A program made the translations under genes and the position numbers. From NCBI RefSeq assembly GCF_001651855.1, contig NZ_LNQC01000081.1, positions 1 through 64,000 of the forward strand: a stretch of DNA of 64,000 bases, in the 5' to 3' direction. Below are positions 28,218 to 36,688 of the stretch, piece by piece; within the stretch, counting starts at the first letter, position 1, and the number at the start of each line of letters is the position of its first letter. This stretch comes from Sinorhizobium americanum (GTDB lineage: Bacteria > Pseudomonadota > Alphaproteobacteria > Rhizobiales > Rhizobiaceae). The notes under the pieces are model-generated. The model saw only the letters and a list, made by a program, of their open reading frames with translations. It ran no database searches and was not told the DNA's origin.

Positions 28218-29360
28218 ATGACAGCGCATATGAACTTCGTAGCGACCACAAAGATCCTCGTCCTTTCAGACGACGCGGCGGCCGCAAGCTTCATGCTCGA
28301 CACCTTTGGCTCGCTTTCGCGCTACGACGTACGGCACATGGCGCTGAAGGCCCTCGGCGAAAAGGGGCGGATCGACCCGACGCAGTTCGACATGATCGTC
28401 CTCGACGTCGACAATGGCGATGTCCTGCAACGGCCGGAGCTTATCGCTTTCCGAACGAACAACCGCAATATCCCGCTCGTGGTCGTCTCCGAAGAGCTGC
28501 GGGACGACAGGCTGCGGCTTCTCTTCCGACTGAACGGCAACGATTGGCTGAAAAAGCCGTTGGAACGCCGTGCGCTGATCGACATGATCTCCCTGCATGC
28601 GCCGACAGCGGGCGCGAGCGACAGCCGCGTCCATGCCGTCGTCTCGGCGGTCGGCGGGGCAGGGGCCAGCGTGATCGCCTCTTCGCTCGCCCATATTCTT
28701 GCACAGCCGACGAAGAATTCCGCACCGCGGGTCAATCTGTTCGACCTCGACTTTTCGTCCGGATCGCTCGGGCAGTATCTCAATCTCGTCAATGACTACG
28801 ACCTGGTGCCGGTCATTGCCAATCCATCACGCGTCGACGTCGAATTTGTCGATCTGGTGCGCAAGCGTCATTCAGGCGGCTTTTCGCTGCTGTCATTCAA
28901 GCAGCCTTCCGTCCTCCTCTCGCCCAAGGGGGCCGAACTGGTGCTGCGCATGCTCGATGTCGTCGCCTTCGAGAGCGACCAGACCATCCTGGACGTGCCC
29001 TACTACCAGACGCCATGGAAGGATGACGTGCTCGGATCGGTCAACAGCGTGACGATCGTTACGGATATGACGATTCCGGCGCTTCACCAGGCAAAAGATC
29101 TGTTCCTCAATCTCACGCGGCTGCGTGGCAGTTCCGATTCCATTTTCGTCGTCATCAACAAGCACCGAAGCAGCCTGTTCAGCCTGGGGCTCCGCCGGCA
29201 ACAGGTCGACAAGGTGTTCACGGACACCCAGGCGCATCTCATCGACTATGACTGGGAAACTCTGAGCGAGGCACTCAACCGCGGCGTGCTGCCCTTTGAG
29301 GTCAATGCCCGTTCTCACTTCTGCCGCGGTGTCGGCAAACTCGGAGCACTCGTACGATGA
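28218..29360 (+). CDS. cpaE: CpaE/TadZ-like protein with degenerate Walker A (tad-2)
   Basis: The 380-aa protein has a receiver-like N-domain (1-125) with MIVLDVDNGD and LVVVSEELRD, and then a MinD/ParA-like domain (about 135-380) with NLFDLDFSSGSLGQYL and TILDVPYYQTPW. The P-loop reads VVSAVGGAGASVIAS: both signature lysines of KGGxGKS/T are absent, so ATP hydrolysis is doubtful and the protein may act only as a polar landmark or scaffold. Unlike the tad-1 copy it is not fused to TadE. Its 3' end overlaps the L,D-transpeptidase gene by four bases. Confidence 0.87.
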   Translation: MTAHMNFVATTKILVLSDDAAAASFMLDTFGSLSRYDVRHMALKALGEKGRIDPTQFDMIVLDVDNGDVLQRPELIAFRTNNRNIPLVVVSEELRDDRLRLLFRLNGNDWLKKPLERRALIDMISLHAPTAGASDSRVHAVVSAVGGAGASVIASSLAHILAQPTKNSAPRVNLFDLDFSSGSLGQYLNLVNDYDLVPVIANPSRVDVEFVDLVRKRHSGGFSLLSFKQPSVLLSPKGAELVLRMLDVVAFESDQTILDVPYYQTPWKDDVLGSVNSVTIVTDMTIPALHQAKDLFLNLTRLRGSSDSIFVVINKHRSSLFSLGLRRQQVDKVFTDTQAHLIDYDWETLSEALNRGVLPFEVNARSHFCRGVGKLGALVR

Positions 29361-29950
29361 AGGCTCGCGTAGCGGAGAACAGGATACCGGGGCGCCAGGG
29401 GAGATGGCGGAACTGGATGGTGTGCGCAGCACTGGTCTTCGGCCTGGTTGACCTAGCCGACGAAGCGGGGGCCAACCAGCAGGTGCCGCGAAGCCTCGGG
29501 CCGAGCACGGCAACCATTGTGACCGCAGAGCAGAGCCATCCGCCGGGCACCATTGTCGTTCTCAGCGACAAGCGGACGCTCGATCTCGTTCTCTCCCGCG
29601 ATCGTGCTCTCCGCTACCGGATCGGGGTCGGCCGCGACGGCTTTCGTTGGAGCGGCGTGGTGAAAGTCGGAAGAAAGTCCGAATGGCCCGACTGGCGACC
29701 GCCCGCCGAGATGAAAGCGCGGGTGCCGGGGCTTCCTGAACTCGTGCCCGCTGGGCCGTTCAATCCCATGGGCGCGCGAGGGATCTATCTCTACCGAGGC
29801 AATGCGGACACGCTTTACCGCATCCACGGCACGAACGAGCAGTCGACGGTCGGTGAATTTGCCTCCTCCGGCTGTTTCCGCATGAGCAACGCCGACGTCA
29901 TCGATCTCTACAAGCGCGTGCAGGTCGGGGCCACGGTGGTCGTCAAGTAG
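29357..29950 (+). CDS. L,D-transpeptidase (YkuD domain) inside tad-2
   Basis: The 197-aa protein has an N-terminal membrane/signal segment (about 20-40) and a YkuD domain with IVVLSDKRTLDLV, GPFNPMGARGIYLY, YRIHGTNEQSTVG and the catalytic SSGCFRM (His157, Cys173). These enzymes make 3-3 peptidoglycan cross-links or attach proteins to peptidoglycan in the periplasm. The gene overlaps cpaE (ATGA) and lies 18 bp before cpaF, so it is embedded in the pilus operon. A job in opening or reinforcing the wall around the pilus channel, or anchoring a component, is inferred. Confidence 0.9.
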   Translation: MKARVAENRIPGRQGRWRNWMVCAALVFGLVDLADEAGANQQVPRSLGPSTATIVTAEQSHPPGTIVVLSDKRTLDLVLSRDRALRYRIGVGRDGFRWSGVVKVGRKSEWPDWRPPAEMKARVPGLPELVPAGPFNPMGARGIYLYRGNADTLYRIHGTNEQSTVGEFASSGCFRMSNADVIDLYKRVQVGATVVVK

Positions 29951-29968
29951 GTGTAAGGAGTAGGGCTG

Positions 29969-31420
29969 ATGGCGAACGGGTTTATAGGACGCTTTTACAA
30001 GCAGCCACCGCAGGAGAGTGCGGGGCTCAGGCAGATTGCCGAGATTGCCGCCAACGGGGCAGCCGCGGTTGTTGCCGCGCCGAAAGAAGCGATCATCGAA
30101 GCGGCCGCAGAAGAGCAGGGGCCGCTCGGTCTCGACATGGTGTCCGAAAGGGTCAACCTGCACCGCCACCTCTTGGACCAGATCAATCTCGGCATCCTTG
30201 ACACACTCGACGAGGAAGAGATTGCCGCCGAGATCCGGCCGCTGGTCAAAGAATATATCCGTCGCAACAACTCGCCGCTTAATGCCAAGGAAATCAATGA
30301 CCTAGTCCGCGACATCACCGACGAGATGCTGGGGCTTGGGCCGATCGAACCGCTGCTGGCCGACGAAACCGTCGCCGATATCCTGATCAACGGCCACAAA
30401 AGCGTGTATGTGGAGCGCCGCGGCCAGCTCGAGAGCACCGCGGTCCGCTTCAAGGACGAGGATCACCTGCTTCGGGTGATCAACAAGATCGTCTCCGCCG
30501 TCGGGCGACGGGTCGACGAATCGACACCGATGGTCGACGCCCGCCTCAAGGACGGCTCGCGCGTCAACGTCGCGATCCGGCCAATCTCCGTCGACGGGCC
30601 GCTCGTTTCCATCCGCAAATTCACCCGCAAGCCGCTGACGCTCGAGCGCCTCGTCGAATACGGCGCCATGGCGGACCAGATGCGCATTCTGCTCAGCGCC
30701 GCGGTCAAGGGCAGGGTGTCGATGATCATCTCGGGCGGTACCGGCTCGGGCAAGACCACCCTGCTCAATGCGCTTTCCTCGCAGATTTCTGAGAAGGAAC
30801 GGCTGATCACCATCGAGGATGCCGCGGAACTGCAGCTCCAGCAACCGCATGTCGGCCGCATGGAAACCAGGCCGCCGACGCTCGACGGCCGCAACGAGAT
30901 CCGCCAGCGCGAACTCCTGAAGAATGCGCTGCGCATGCGGCCTGACCGTATCATCGTCGGCGAAGTGCGTGGCGAGGAAGCCTTCGACATGCTGCAGGCG
31001 ATGAATACCGGCCACGAAGGATCGATGACCACCATTCACGCCAATACGCCGCGCGATGCGGTGAGCCGCCTCGAACAGATGGTCGGCATGGCCGGCATGC
31101 CGATGTCGCAGCTAAGCGTGCGCTCACAGATCGCCTCGGCAATCACGATTATCGTCCAGGTGCAGCGGTTGAGCGACGGCAGCCGCAAGGTCGTCTCCGT
31201 CTCGGAGATCACCGGCATGGAAGGCGAGGTCGTGCAGATGCAGGAAATCATGCGCTTCAAGAAGACCGGAACCGACGAAAATGGCCGCATTCAGGGCGAG
31301 TTCCGCGCCACCGGCCTACGACCGCGCTTCGTCGAGGAATTCGCGGAACTCGGCATCATCATTCCCGCGGCGATCTTCGAACCCGGAAAACCTCTTCAAA
31401 CGGGGCCTAGCAAGTCATGA
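29969..31420 (+). CDS. cpaF: CpaF/TadA secretion ATPase (tad-2)
   Basis: The 483-aa ATPase has Walker A GGTGSGKTTLLNAL, Asp-box [35 protein letters not shown] and the His-box around MTTIHANTPRDA. The N-terminal 90 residues are variable and charged. It drives the tad-2 pilus at the inner membrane. AAGGAG lies before the ATG. It overlaps tadB-2 by four bases. Sequence outside the motifs differs considerably from the tad-1 ATPase, so the loci are not a recent duplication. Confidence 0.94.
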   Translation: MANGFIGRFYKQPPQESAGLRQIAEIAANGAAAVVAAPKEAIIEAAAEEQGPLGLDMVSERVNLHRHLLDQINLGILDTLDEEEIAAEIRPLVKEYIRRNNSPLNAKEINDLVRDITDEMLGLGPIEPLLADETVADILINGHKSVYVERRGQLESTAVRFKDEDHLLRVINKIVSAVGRRVDESTPMVDARLKDGSRVNVAIRPISVDGPLVSIRKFTRKPLTLERLVEYGAMADQMRILLSAAVKGRVSMIISGGTGSGKTTLLNALSSQISEKERLITIEDAAELQLQQPHVGRMETRPPTLDGRNEIRQRELLKNALRMRPDRIIVGEVRGEEAFDMLQAMNTGHEGSMTTIHANTPRDAVSRLEQMVGMAGMPMSQLSVRSQIASAITIIVQVQRLSDGSRKVVSVSEITGMEGEVVQMQEIMRFKKTGTDENGRIQGEFRATGLRPRFVEEFAELGIIIPAAIFEPGKPLQTGPSKS

Positions 31421-32370
31421 CCCTCATCCTTCTCTATGCCGCCGTATTTGTCGCAGCGCTGGTCGCTGCAGAAGCGCTGCTGCGCACCTACTTCCGGAGC
31501 TCGGAACGCCACAAGGCGGTAAATCACCGCCTGAGCCTGCTCGAAGGCAGCGAGAACCATCGCGAGACCTACCGTGAGATGCTGAAAGCACGCGGTATCG
31601 ACCAGGACTGGCGATCGCTTCCGCTGATGCAGCGGCTGAGGCAGTACTACGTGCAATCCGGCCTCAAGTTCGACGAAAAGCGATTTTCCCTTTTCGGGGT
31701 CGTCGGCGCCATATGCGTCTGGCTGGTCGTCCAATACCTAGTGCCGATCAACCTCGTCCGGATTCCGCTTTTCCTTCTTGTATGCCTGCTAGTACCGGCA
31801 GTTGTCGTCTGGCGGGCGCGTGCCAAGCGCATCCGCAAATTCACCGAGAAGCTTCCCGAGGCGCTCGACGTTGCCAACCGGAGCCTTGCGGCGGGGCATC
31901 CGCTGCCGGCGGCGATCACGCTGGTTGCGAGAGAGATGCCCGACCCCATCGGCACCGAGTTCGGCCTGCTGTCGGACGAACTGACCTATGGCGTCACGCT
32001 CGACGACGCCCTCATGAACCTCAACGATCGCGTTGGTGTCGAAGACCTCAACCTTCTGGCCATCTCGCTGAGCGTCCAGGCTGGCACCGGCGGCAACCTC
32101 GTCGAAATCCTGCAGAATCTCTCGAAGACGCTGCGCGACCGCTTCATGCTGAAGGCGAAGGTGAAGTCGATCTCTGCCGAGGGGCGTATCACCGCCATCT
32201 TCATGTCAATGTATCCGTTCCTGCTCTTCGGAATGATCAGGACACTGGCGCCGACCTACTTCGACCCGGTCTGGGATAGCGGTTACGGCACGATCATCGT
32301 GTCGTCGCTTCTTGTGGTGATGGCGATCGGCAATGTCATCCTCTACAAAATGGTCAACTTTGAGTATTGA
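31417..32370 (+). CDS. tadB: TadB-type platform protein (tad-2)
   Basis: The 317-aa membrane protein has an N-terminal helix, paired central helices (about 88-130), an F domain with LPEALDVANRSLAAGHPLPAAI and LSVQAGTGGNLVEILQNLSKTL, and C-terminal helices with FMSMYPFLLFGMIR. It works with TadC and CpaF at the inner membrane. ATG overlaps the cpaF-2 stop, and tadC-2 starts 9 bp after its end. Confidence 0.9.
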   Translation: MTLILLYAAVFVAALVAAEALLRTYFRSSERHKAVNHRLSLLEGSENHRETYREMLKARGIDQDWRSLPLMQRLRQYYVQSGLKFDEKRFSLFGVVGAICVWLVVQYLVPINLVRIPLFLLVCLLVPAVVVWRARAKRIRKFTEKLPEALDVANRSLAAGHPLPAAITLVAREMPDPIGTEFGLLSDELTYGVTLDDALMNLNDRVGVEDLNLLAISLSVQAGTGGNLVEILQNLSKTLRDRFMLKAKVKSISAEGRITAIFMSMYPFLLFGMIRTLAPTYFDPVWDSGYGTIIVSSLLVVMAIGNVILYKMVNFEY

Positions 32371-32379
32371 GGCGCCGCC

Positions 32380-33321
32380 ATGTGGAACGAATACGGCATA
32401 TACCTCATCGTCTTCTTTGCGGTATTGATCTTTTCCGCCGCCGCCTCGGAAGTCGTCTTCCGGCGACGCGAGGTGGGTGTCCGGCTTTCGGAGGCCAAAT
32501 CGCGGGCGGCGGGCAATGATAGCGTGGATGGCGCGATGGCGGATCTCGGCGAGGCCGAGAACCGGCTGATCCGACGCTATTTCGAGATCACCCGCCACGA
32601 CACCAACGTGAATTCCACGCAGAACCGGCTCATTCGCGCCGGTTATTTCAGCGCCAATGCAGTCACCACCTTCCAGGCGATCCGCGCTATCGTCTGCATC
32701 GGTATGATGGTCCTGACGGTCTGGGCATTCAACCGCTTCTTCCCCGAGACGTCGCGGCTCATGACGCTGGTAATCTCGATGTTTGCCGCCGGCATGACCT
32801 TCATCCTGGTGAACATCTACATCGATCGGCGCGGTGACGCGAAAGAGCGCGAATATCGCCGCCTCTTCCCCGATTTCATGGATATGCTGATCGTCTGCCT
32901 CGACGCGGGAATGAGCCTCGAAGCGGCGGCCAACCGCGTAGCGCGGGAATTCGTCAGCAAGAGGCAGGACTTCGGACTGCATCTTTCGATCATGATGCTG
33001 GAGGTTCGCGGCGGTCGGCGGCTGCGCGAGGCGCTCGCAAACCTTGCGGCGCGACTGAGAATCGACGAGGCGCGCGCACTTGCGGTCCTCTTCCGCCAGT
33101 CGGAGGAACTCGGCACGAGCGTCACACAGACGCTTCGTGTCTACAGCAAGGAAATGCGCGACCTGCGCATCGTCCGGGCGGAGGAAAAGGCGAACTCATT
33201 GCCGATCAAGATGCTGCTGCCGCTTGGCGCCTTCCTGTTTCCGGTGAGCCTCGTCATCGTGCTCGTGCCGATTGTCATTCGCGTTGTCAGCCTCATCATC
33301 GGCATGTCGCCCGGCGGTTAA
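32380..33321 (+). CDS. tadC: TadC-type platform protein (tad-2)
   Basis: The 313-aa membrane protein has an N-terminal helix, two central helices, the F domain with FPDFMDMLIVCLDAGMSLEAA and LFRQSEELGTSVTQTLRVYSKEMRDLR, and a final hydrophobic region VSLVIVLVPIVIRVVSLII. It completes the inner-membrane platform of tad-2. AAAGAAAAAGCGAGG follows it and leads directly into the next gene, so the transcript continues into the AAA+ ATPase gene. Confidence 0.9.
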   Translation: MWNEYGIYLIVFFAVLIFSAAASEVVFRRREVGVRLSEAKSRAAGNDSVDGAMADLGEAENRLIRRYFEITRHDTNVNSTQNRLIRAGYFSANAVTTFQAIRAIVCIGMMVLTVWAFNRFFPETSRLMTLVISMFAAGMTFILVNIYIDRRGDAKEREYRRLFPDFMDMLIVCLDAGMSLEAAANRVAREFVSKRQDFGLHLSIMMLEVRGGRRLREALANLAARLRIDEARALAVLFRQSEELGTSVTQTLRVYSKEMRDLRIVRAEEKANSLPIKMLLPLGAFLFPVSLVIVLVPIVIRVVSLIIGMSPGG

Positions 33322-33339
33322 AGAAAAAGCGAGGTCACC

Positions 33340-34632
33340 ATGCATTCGCTCGAAAAAATCCATGACGATAGCGCTCCGGCACTCGACGCCCGTATGCCGC
33401 TGGCGCCGATGAGCGTGGAAGAAACGGGGCTCGAGTTCTCCTTTCTGCTGCGGCTCGCCGCAAAATGCGCGACCGAGCAGGACACGGTGACGCCATCGCA
33501 CCTGGCGGAACGGATGAAACTGCCCAAGGCGGTGATCAATCCTCTGATCAAGGAACTCGTGAAGCTCGCCTATATGGAGGCAAGGGGCTTGGCGGGAGAG
33601 GACGTTAGGTCCGACATCCGCTACGCGCTTTCGACCAAGGGCATGGAGTATGCCCATGCAGCCATCCGCCAGTCCTCCTATGTCGGGCCGGCGCCGGTCT
33701 CGCTCGACGCCTTTTGTCGCCAACTCGGCCTGCAGTCCATTCAGCACGAGCGCGTGACCCAGGACGGCCTGCTCGCCAGCCTCGAGGGGCTGGTGCTGTC
33801 ACCGTCGCTCGTCGAGAAGCTGGGTCCCGCTATGAATTCGGGGCAATCCATCCTGCTTTACGGCCCGCCTGGTAACGGCAAGACCAGCATCGCCGAGCGC
33901 ACCTCGCGCCTGTTCCGACAGACGATCTGGGTACCCTATGCCATCGAGGTCGGCGGCTACGTCATCAGTTTCTACGACGAAGCCGTTCACCAGCCGGTGA
34001 ACGGGATGCCCTATCCCAAGGCCGATCAGCGTTGGGTCGAATGCCGGCGTCCGGTGATCAAGACCGGCGGCGAACTGACGCTCGACCTGCTCGACCTCGC
34101 CTACAGCGAAGGCTCGACCGTGTACGAGGCGCCGCTGCATCTCAAGGCCTCCGGCGGCGTCTTCATCATCGATGATTTCGGGCGCCAGCAGGTGATGCCG
34201 CAGGCTCTCATCAACCGCTGGATCGTGCCACTCGAGCGCGGCTACGACTTCCTGACCCTGCATACAGGAAAGAAGTTCAAAGTCCCCTTCGACGAACTCG
34301 TTGTCTTTTCGACCAACATTGCCCCGAAGGAACTTTCCGACGAGGCTGGATTGCGGCGGCTGAAATACAAAATATTCGTCAACAATCCTTCGCGAGCAGA
34401 ATATATCCGGATATTCGAGGGCTACGCCCAAAGCGTGGCGGTAGAAATGTCTGTGGCGGACCTGGAACTGTTCTACGATCGCAAATACGGTGGCGAATCA
34501 CTGGGCTCCTGCTACCATCCAAAGTATCTTCTGGACTTCATTGGATCCTATTGCGCGTTCAACGGATTGCAGAAAGTGGCGTCGCTGGAGATGCTCGAAC
34601 GGGCTTGGGAAGGCGTCTTCACGGCGGACTAG
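33340..34632 (+). CDS. AAA+ ATPase of unknown role appended to tad-2
   Basis: The 430-aa cytoplasmic protein has an N-terminal winged-helix-like region (about 25-95, with VTPSHLAERMKLPKAVINPL) and a central AAA+ module: Walker A LLYGPPGNGKTS (near residue 175), Walker B FIIDDFG (near 275) and a sensor-like VVFSTNI (about 325). A C-terminal helical lid follows. No membrane segment is present. I do not recognise it as one of the canonical tad products. It lies 18 bp after tadC-2 with a good ribosome-binding site, so it is probably co-transcribed. Roles as assembly remodeller, regulator or recruitment factor are all open. Confidence 0.8.
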   Translation: MHSLEKIHDDSAPALDARMPLAPMSVEETGLEFSFLLRLAAKCATEQDTVTPSHLAERMKLPKAVINPLIKELVKLAYMEARGLAGEDVRSDIRYALSTKGMEYAHAAIRQSSYVGPAPVSLDAFCRQLGLQSIQHERVTQDGLLASLEGLVLSPSLVEKLGPAMNSGQSILLYGPPGNGKTSIAERTSRLFRQTIWVPYAIEVGGYVISFYDEAVHQPVNGMPYPKADQRWVECRRPVIKTGGELTLDLLDLAYSEGSTVYEAPLHLKASGGVFIIDDFGRQQVMPQALINRWIVPLERGYDFLTLHTGKKFKVPFDELVVFSTNIAPKELSDEAGLRRLKYKIFVNNPSRAEYIRIFEGYAQSVAVEMSVADLELFYDRKYGGESLGSCYHPKYLLDFIGSYCAFNGLQKVASLEMLERAWEGVFTAD

Positions 34633-34756
34633 CGGTTGGGTGGCGTAGAAGTCCCAAGACTATTGAGGCGGGGCGCTCGCCTCGGCTAAATCGGCCCCAA
34701 TATCTCGGGGATTGGCAGTTCGAGGGCCACGGCCCGGCTTGCGGCGGAGTGAGATT

Positions 34757-35317
34757 ATGGTTGGCATGGCGAATATCGAAGTCGAACCCGACGCGCGGCG
34801 CGAACGGAAGGCGGATGAGCCTGTACGAAAACGGGCTGCGCCATTCATTGCCCTGGCACTGGTGTTCCTGCCGCTAAACGCGGGTATCCTGCTCTACACG
34901 GCCAAGAACGCAGCCGACGTCCGAGAAAGCCGCGAAACACTCGCAGGCGTGAAGCGCTCCATCGATGGACTGAAGCTTCAACTCGAAAAACAGGGCCGCA
35001 ATGTCGCCAGGGTCGCAAGGGCCGATGAGCTGGCGATCGTTCGTCAACGCGTGGAGAACCTGCAGAAGGCGGTCTCGGAACTGGACGACGGAATGCGCTC
35101 GGGTCTGCCGAGTTCCGGCGGCTCGGTCATCCTGAGCGCGCCCGGCAAGGGGGCGACGCAGCGCCTCGAGCCCTCGCTGACGACCGCTGCCACGGAGTTG
35201 CAGCCCCAGGACGGCAGCCTGCCCGCTATCGGGACCGAGAGCGCCGAATCCAACTTGCCGCGCTACGAAAGGTCGATTTCGCCCGAAGGCAAGTTGATCC
35301 TGCGGAAGGTGCGATAG
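34757..35317 (+). CDS. Single-pass membrane coiled-coil protein of unknown function (tad-2)
   Basis: The 186-aa protein has a charged cytoplasmic N-terminus, one membrane helix (about 27-47, with FIALALVFLPLNAGILLY), and a coiled coil (about 50-112) with regularly spaced Leu/Val. A low-complexity periplasmic tail follows and ends SPEGKLILRKVR. GGAGTGAG precedes ATG 34757; a longer frame begins at 34712. It resembles a membrane tether or alignment protein in layout. It lies 124 bp after the AAA+ gene; a weak relative of the tad-1 motif (CTAAATCGGCCCCAAT, 34686-34701) lies in the gap. I do not recognise a family. Confidence 0.65.
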   Translation: MVGMANIEVEPDARRERKADEPVRKRAAPFIALALVFLPLNAGILLYTAKNAADVRESRETLAGVKRSIDGLKLQLEKQGRNVARVARADELAIVRQRVENLQKAVSELDDGMRSGLPSSGGSVILSAPGKGATQRLEPSLTTAATELQPQDGSLPAIGTESAESNLPRYERSISPEGKLILRKVR

Positions 35318-35437
35318 CGAAGCTATGCGGCGCTCGTAGCGGCGAGAACGCGCTGGCTGCAGCGGCGTTATGTGATAGGAAACATGCGATAGAACTTGAG
35401 CAGTTTTTAATTTGTATCCGGTTCAAGGATTATCGAC

Positions 35438-35505
35438 AAAGTCATGCAGCATTCAAAATCATACAGCCCCGCGTCTGATAAGACGCGCGGAACTGTATGA
35501 TTTTA
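35438..35505. repeat. Palindromic intergenic repeat, copy 2, acting as bidirectional terminator
   Basis: AAAATCATACAG (35455-35466) pairs with CTGTATGATTTT (35493-35504), and CGCGTC (35470-35475) pairs with GACGCG (35482-35487). The outer A/T tracts mean that each strand ends in a T-run. It lies between the converging 34757 gene and tadD, so it can end transcription from both sides. Its inner part and the preceding GCATTCAAA match the repeat at 18968-19056. Confidence 0.75.
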
Positions 35506-35536
35506 ACGAAACGTGCAGTAGGCAGTCTGCCAGCCA

Positions 35537-36061
35537 TCACCGCTGCGCGTACTTGACGCTGTTCTTCATCAGCTCGAGATTCCTGGCAGTCGTTTCATTC
35601 GCCGGGTCAAGCTCGTATGCTTTGAGGAAGTACTGGCGTGCGCGCGGCAAGTCGCCGCGCAGAAGGTGGGAATAGCCGATGTTGTTGTAATAGACAGGGC
35701 TGTTGCCAATCATCTTGGAGAGTTGCTGGTAGGCGCGATCCGACGTGTCGAACCGTCCGATCATGTCAGCAGAGGCAGCGAAGCCGAGCCAAGCAGCAGG
35801 ATCCTGCGGAAAAACGGCAACCGCACGTTTATAGATTGCGTAGGACTTGCCGTAGTTCTTTTCCTTGAACTGCAACTTGCCGGTCGTGATCAGTTCGTCG
35901 TTCTTGTAGAAGGCGACGGCCGAGTCGTCCTCGAGCGTTTTGGCACTATCGCCAAATGCCGCAACGTCGTCGAAAGCAGCCGATTGGCATCCGCTAAGAA
36001 TGAGTGCGACCAACAGCAATGGCGAAAGACGACTAAGTCGTGACTGAGTTTGATAGGTCAA
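35537..36061 (-). CDS. tadD: TadD-like TPR lipoprotein
   Basis: The 174-aa protein has a lipoprotein signal with lipobox LILSGC near residue 25, and about three TPR repeats (65-170), including YGKSYAIYKRAVAVFPQDPAAWLGFA and SPVYYNNIGYSHLLRGDLPRARQYFLKAYELDP. TadD/PilF-type lipoproteins help the secretin reach and assemble in the outer membrane. It faces the tad-2 operon and probably belongs to it. A partial match to the shared motif (GGGCCAACCTAG) lies about 20 bp upstream of its start. Confidence 0.85.
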   Translation of the reverse strand: MTYQTQSRLSRLSPLLLVALILSGCQSAAFDDVAAFGDSAKTLEDDSAVAFYKNDELITTGKLQFKEKNYGKSYAIYKRAVAVFPQDPAAWLGFAASADMIGRFDTSDRAYQQLSKMIGNSPVYYNNIGYSHLLRGDLPRARQYFLKAYELDPANETTARNLELMKNSVKYAQR

Positions 36062-36680
36062 TATTCATCCCCTAAACACTGGGCCAACCTAGACTCACGC
36101 TCGCTCGCGCTCACGTAAAATCTTATGCGATAGAAGCTAACAAATAAAGAATTCGCGCCATGAGTCGCCATAAAGAGACACATGCCTCCGACCGCGATTG
36201 CGCTGCCTAAGGGAGGTTTTGCGTCCAGCCGGGCGAGTTGAAGGGGCAGACGAGCTTTCTACTGTAAGCTTTAGAAGCGCAACTTAGGCGCTCTGATCTG
36301 GAGTGTGGAGGAGTTCCGTTCAGTTTTCCCCTGAAAGGTTTTCAACAGTTCACGGCACCCTCGCTCCAACGATGTTCGTCGGCCCCTAGACGAGTTGGTT
36401 CATGCCGGTCGTGCTTTTTGCTCTCGCCCCGCCACTTGCGATGTTGGTGGCGCGAGCAAACGGAAGCGCGCGAACCCCGCATTCACGGCACGAAGGACGT
36501 TCCAAAAACAGCAGTACGCCTCAACCGTTGTTCAGTAGCGGATCCACTACAAGCCTCAGTGTGATCAGGCTCCCGCAACCAAATCACAGACAACGCCGCA
36601 AAATCCCGTCCCTGCACCTCGAAAACGGCCCGCGAGGTTCGCCAGATAGCGGTGATGTTGCAGAACATTGAACCGGCCTT
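36062..36680. other. Gene-poor junction region between tad-2 and the xdhC remnant
   Basis: About 620 bp without a convincing gene. It should hold the tadD promoter near 36100-36140 (AT-rich, AACAAATAAAGAATTC) and includes the 17-bp tRNA-end repeat at 36572-36588. A short + frame from 36402 encodes LAMLVARANGSARTP, which weakly recalls the N-terminus of XdhC-family proteins, but this is too thin to call. Confidence 0.5.
36572..36588 (+). repeat. attR-like copy of 17-bp tRNA-end direct repeat
   Basis: CCCGCAACCAAATCACA is identical to positions 20-36 (tRNA-fMet 3' end plus flank). The bases further upstream do not form a tRNA, so this is a partial copy in the same orientation. It marks the possible right end of a 36.5-kb tRNA-inserted segment. 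Confidence 0.5.
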
Positions 36681-36688
36681 CGATAACG

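Noticed and set aside
36125-36142. ATGCGATAGAA shared between 35385 and 36125 as a regulatory repeat of tadD
   Set aside because: Only an 11-base match, one copy lies downstream of tadD, and chance or a local duplication explains it equally well.
36402-36671. Start of an XdhC-family gene (LAMLVARANGSARTP) before the remnant
   Set aside because: Similarity is limited to a short stretch and the frame soon loses it; not enough to extend the pseudogene.
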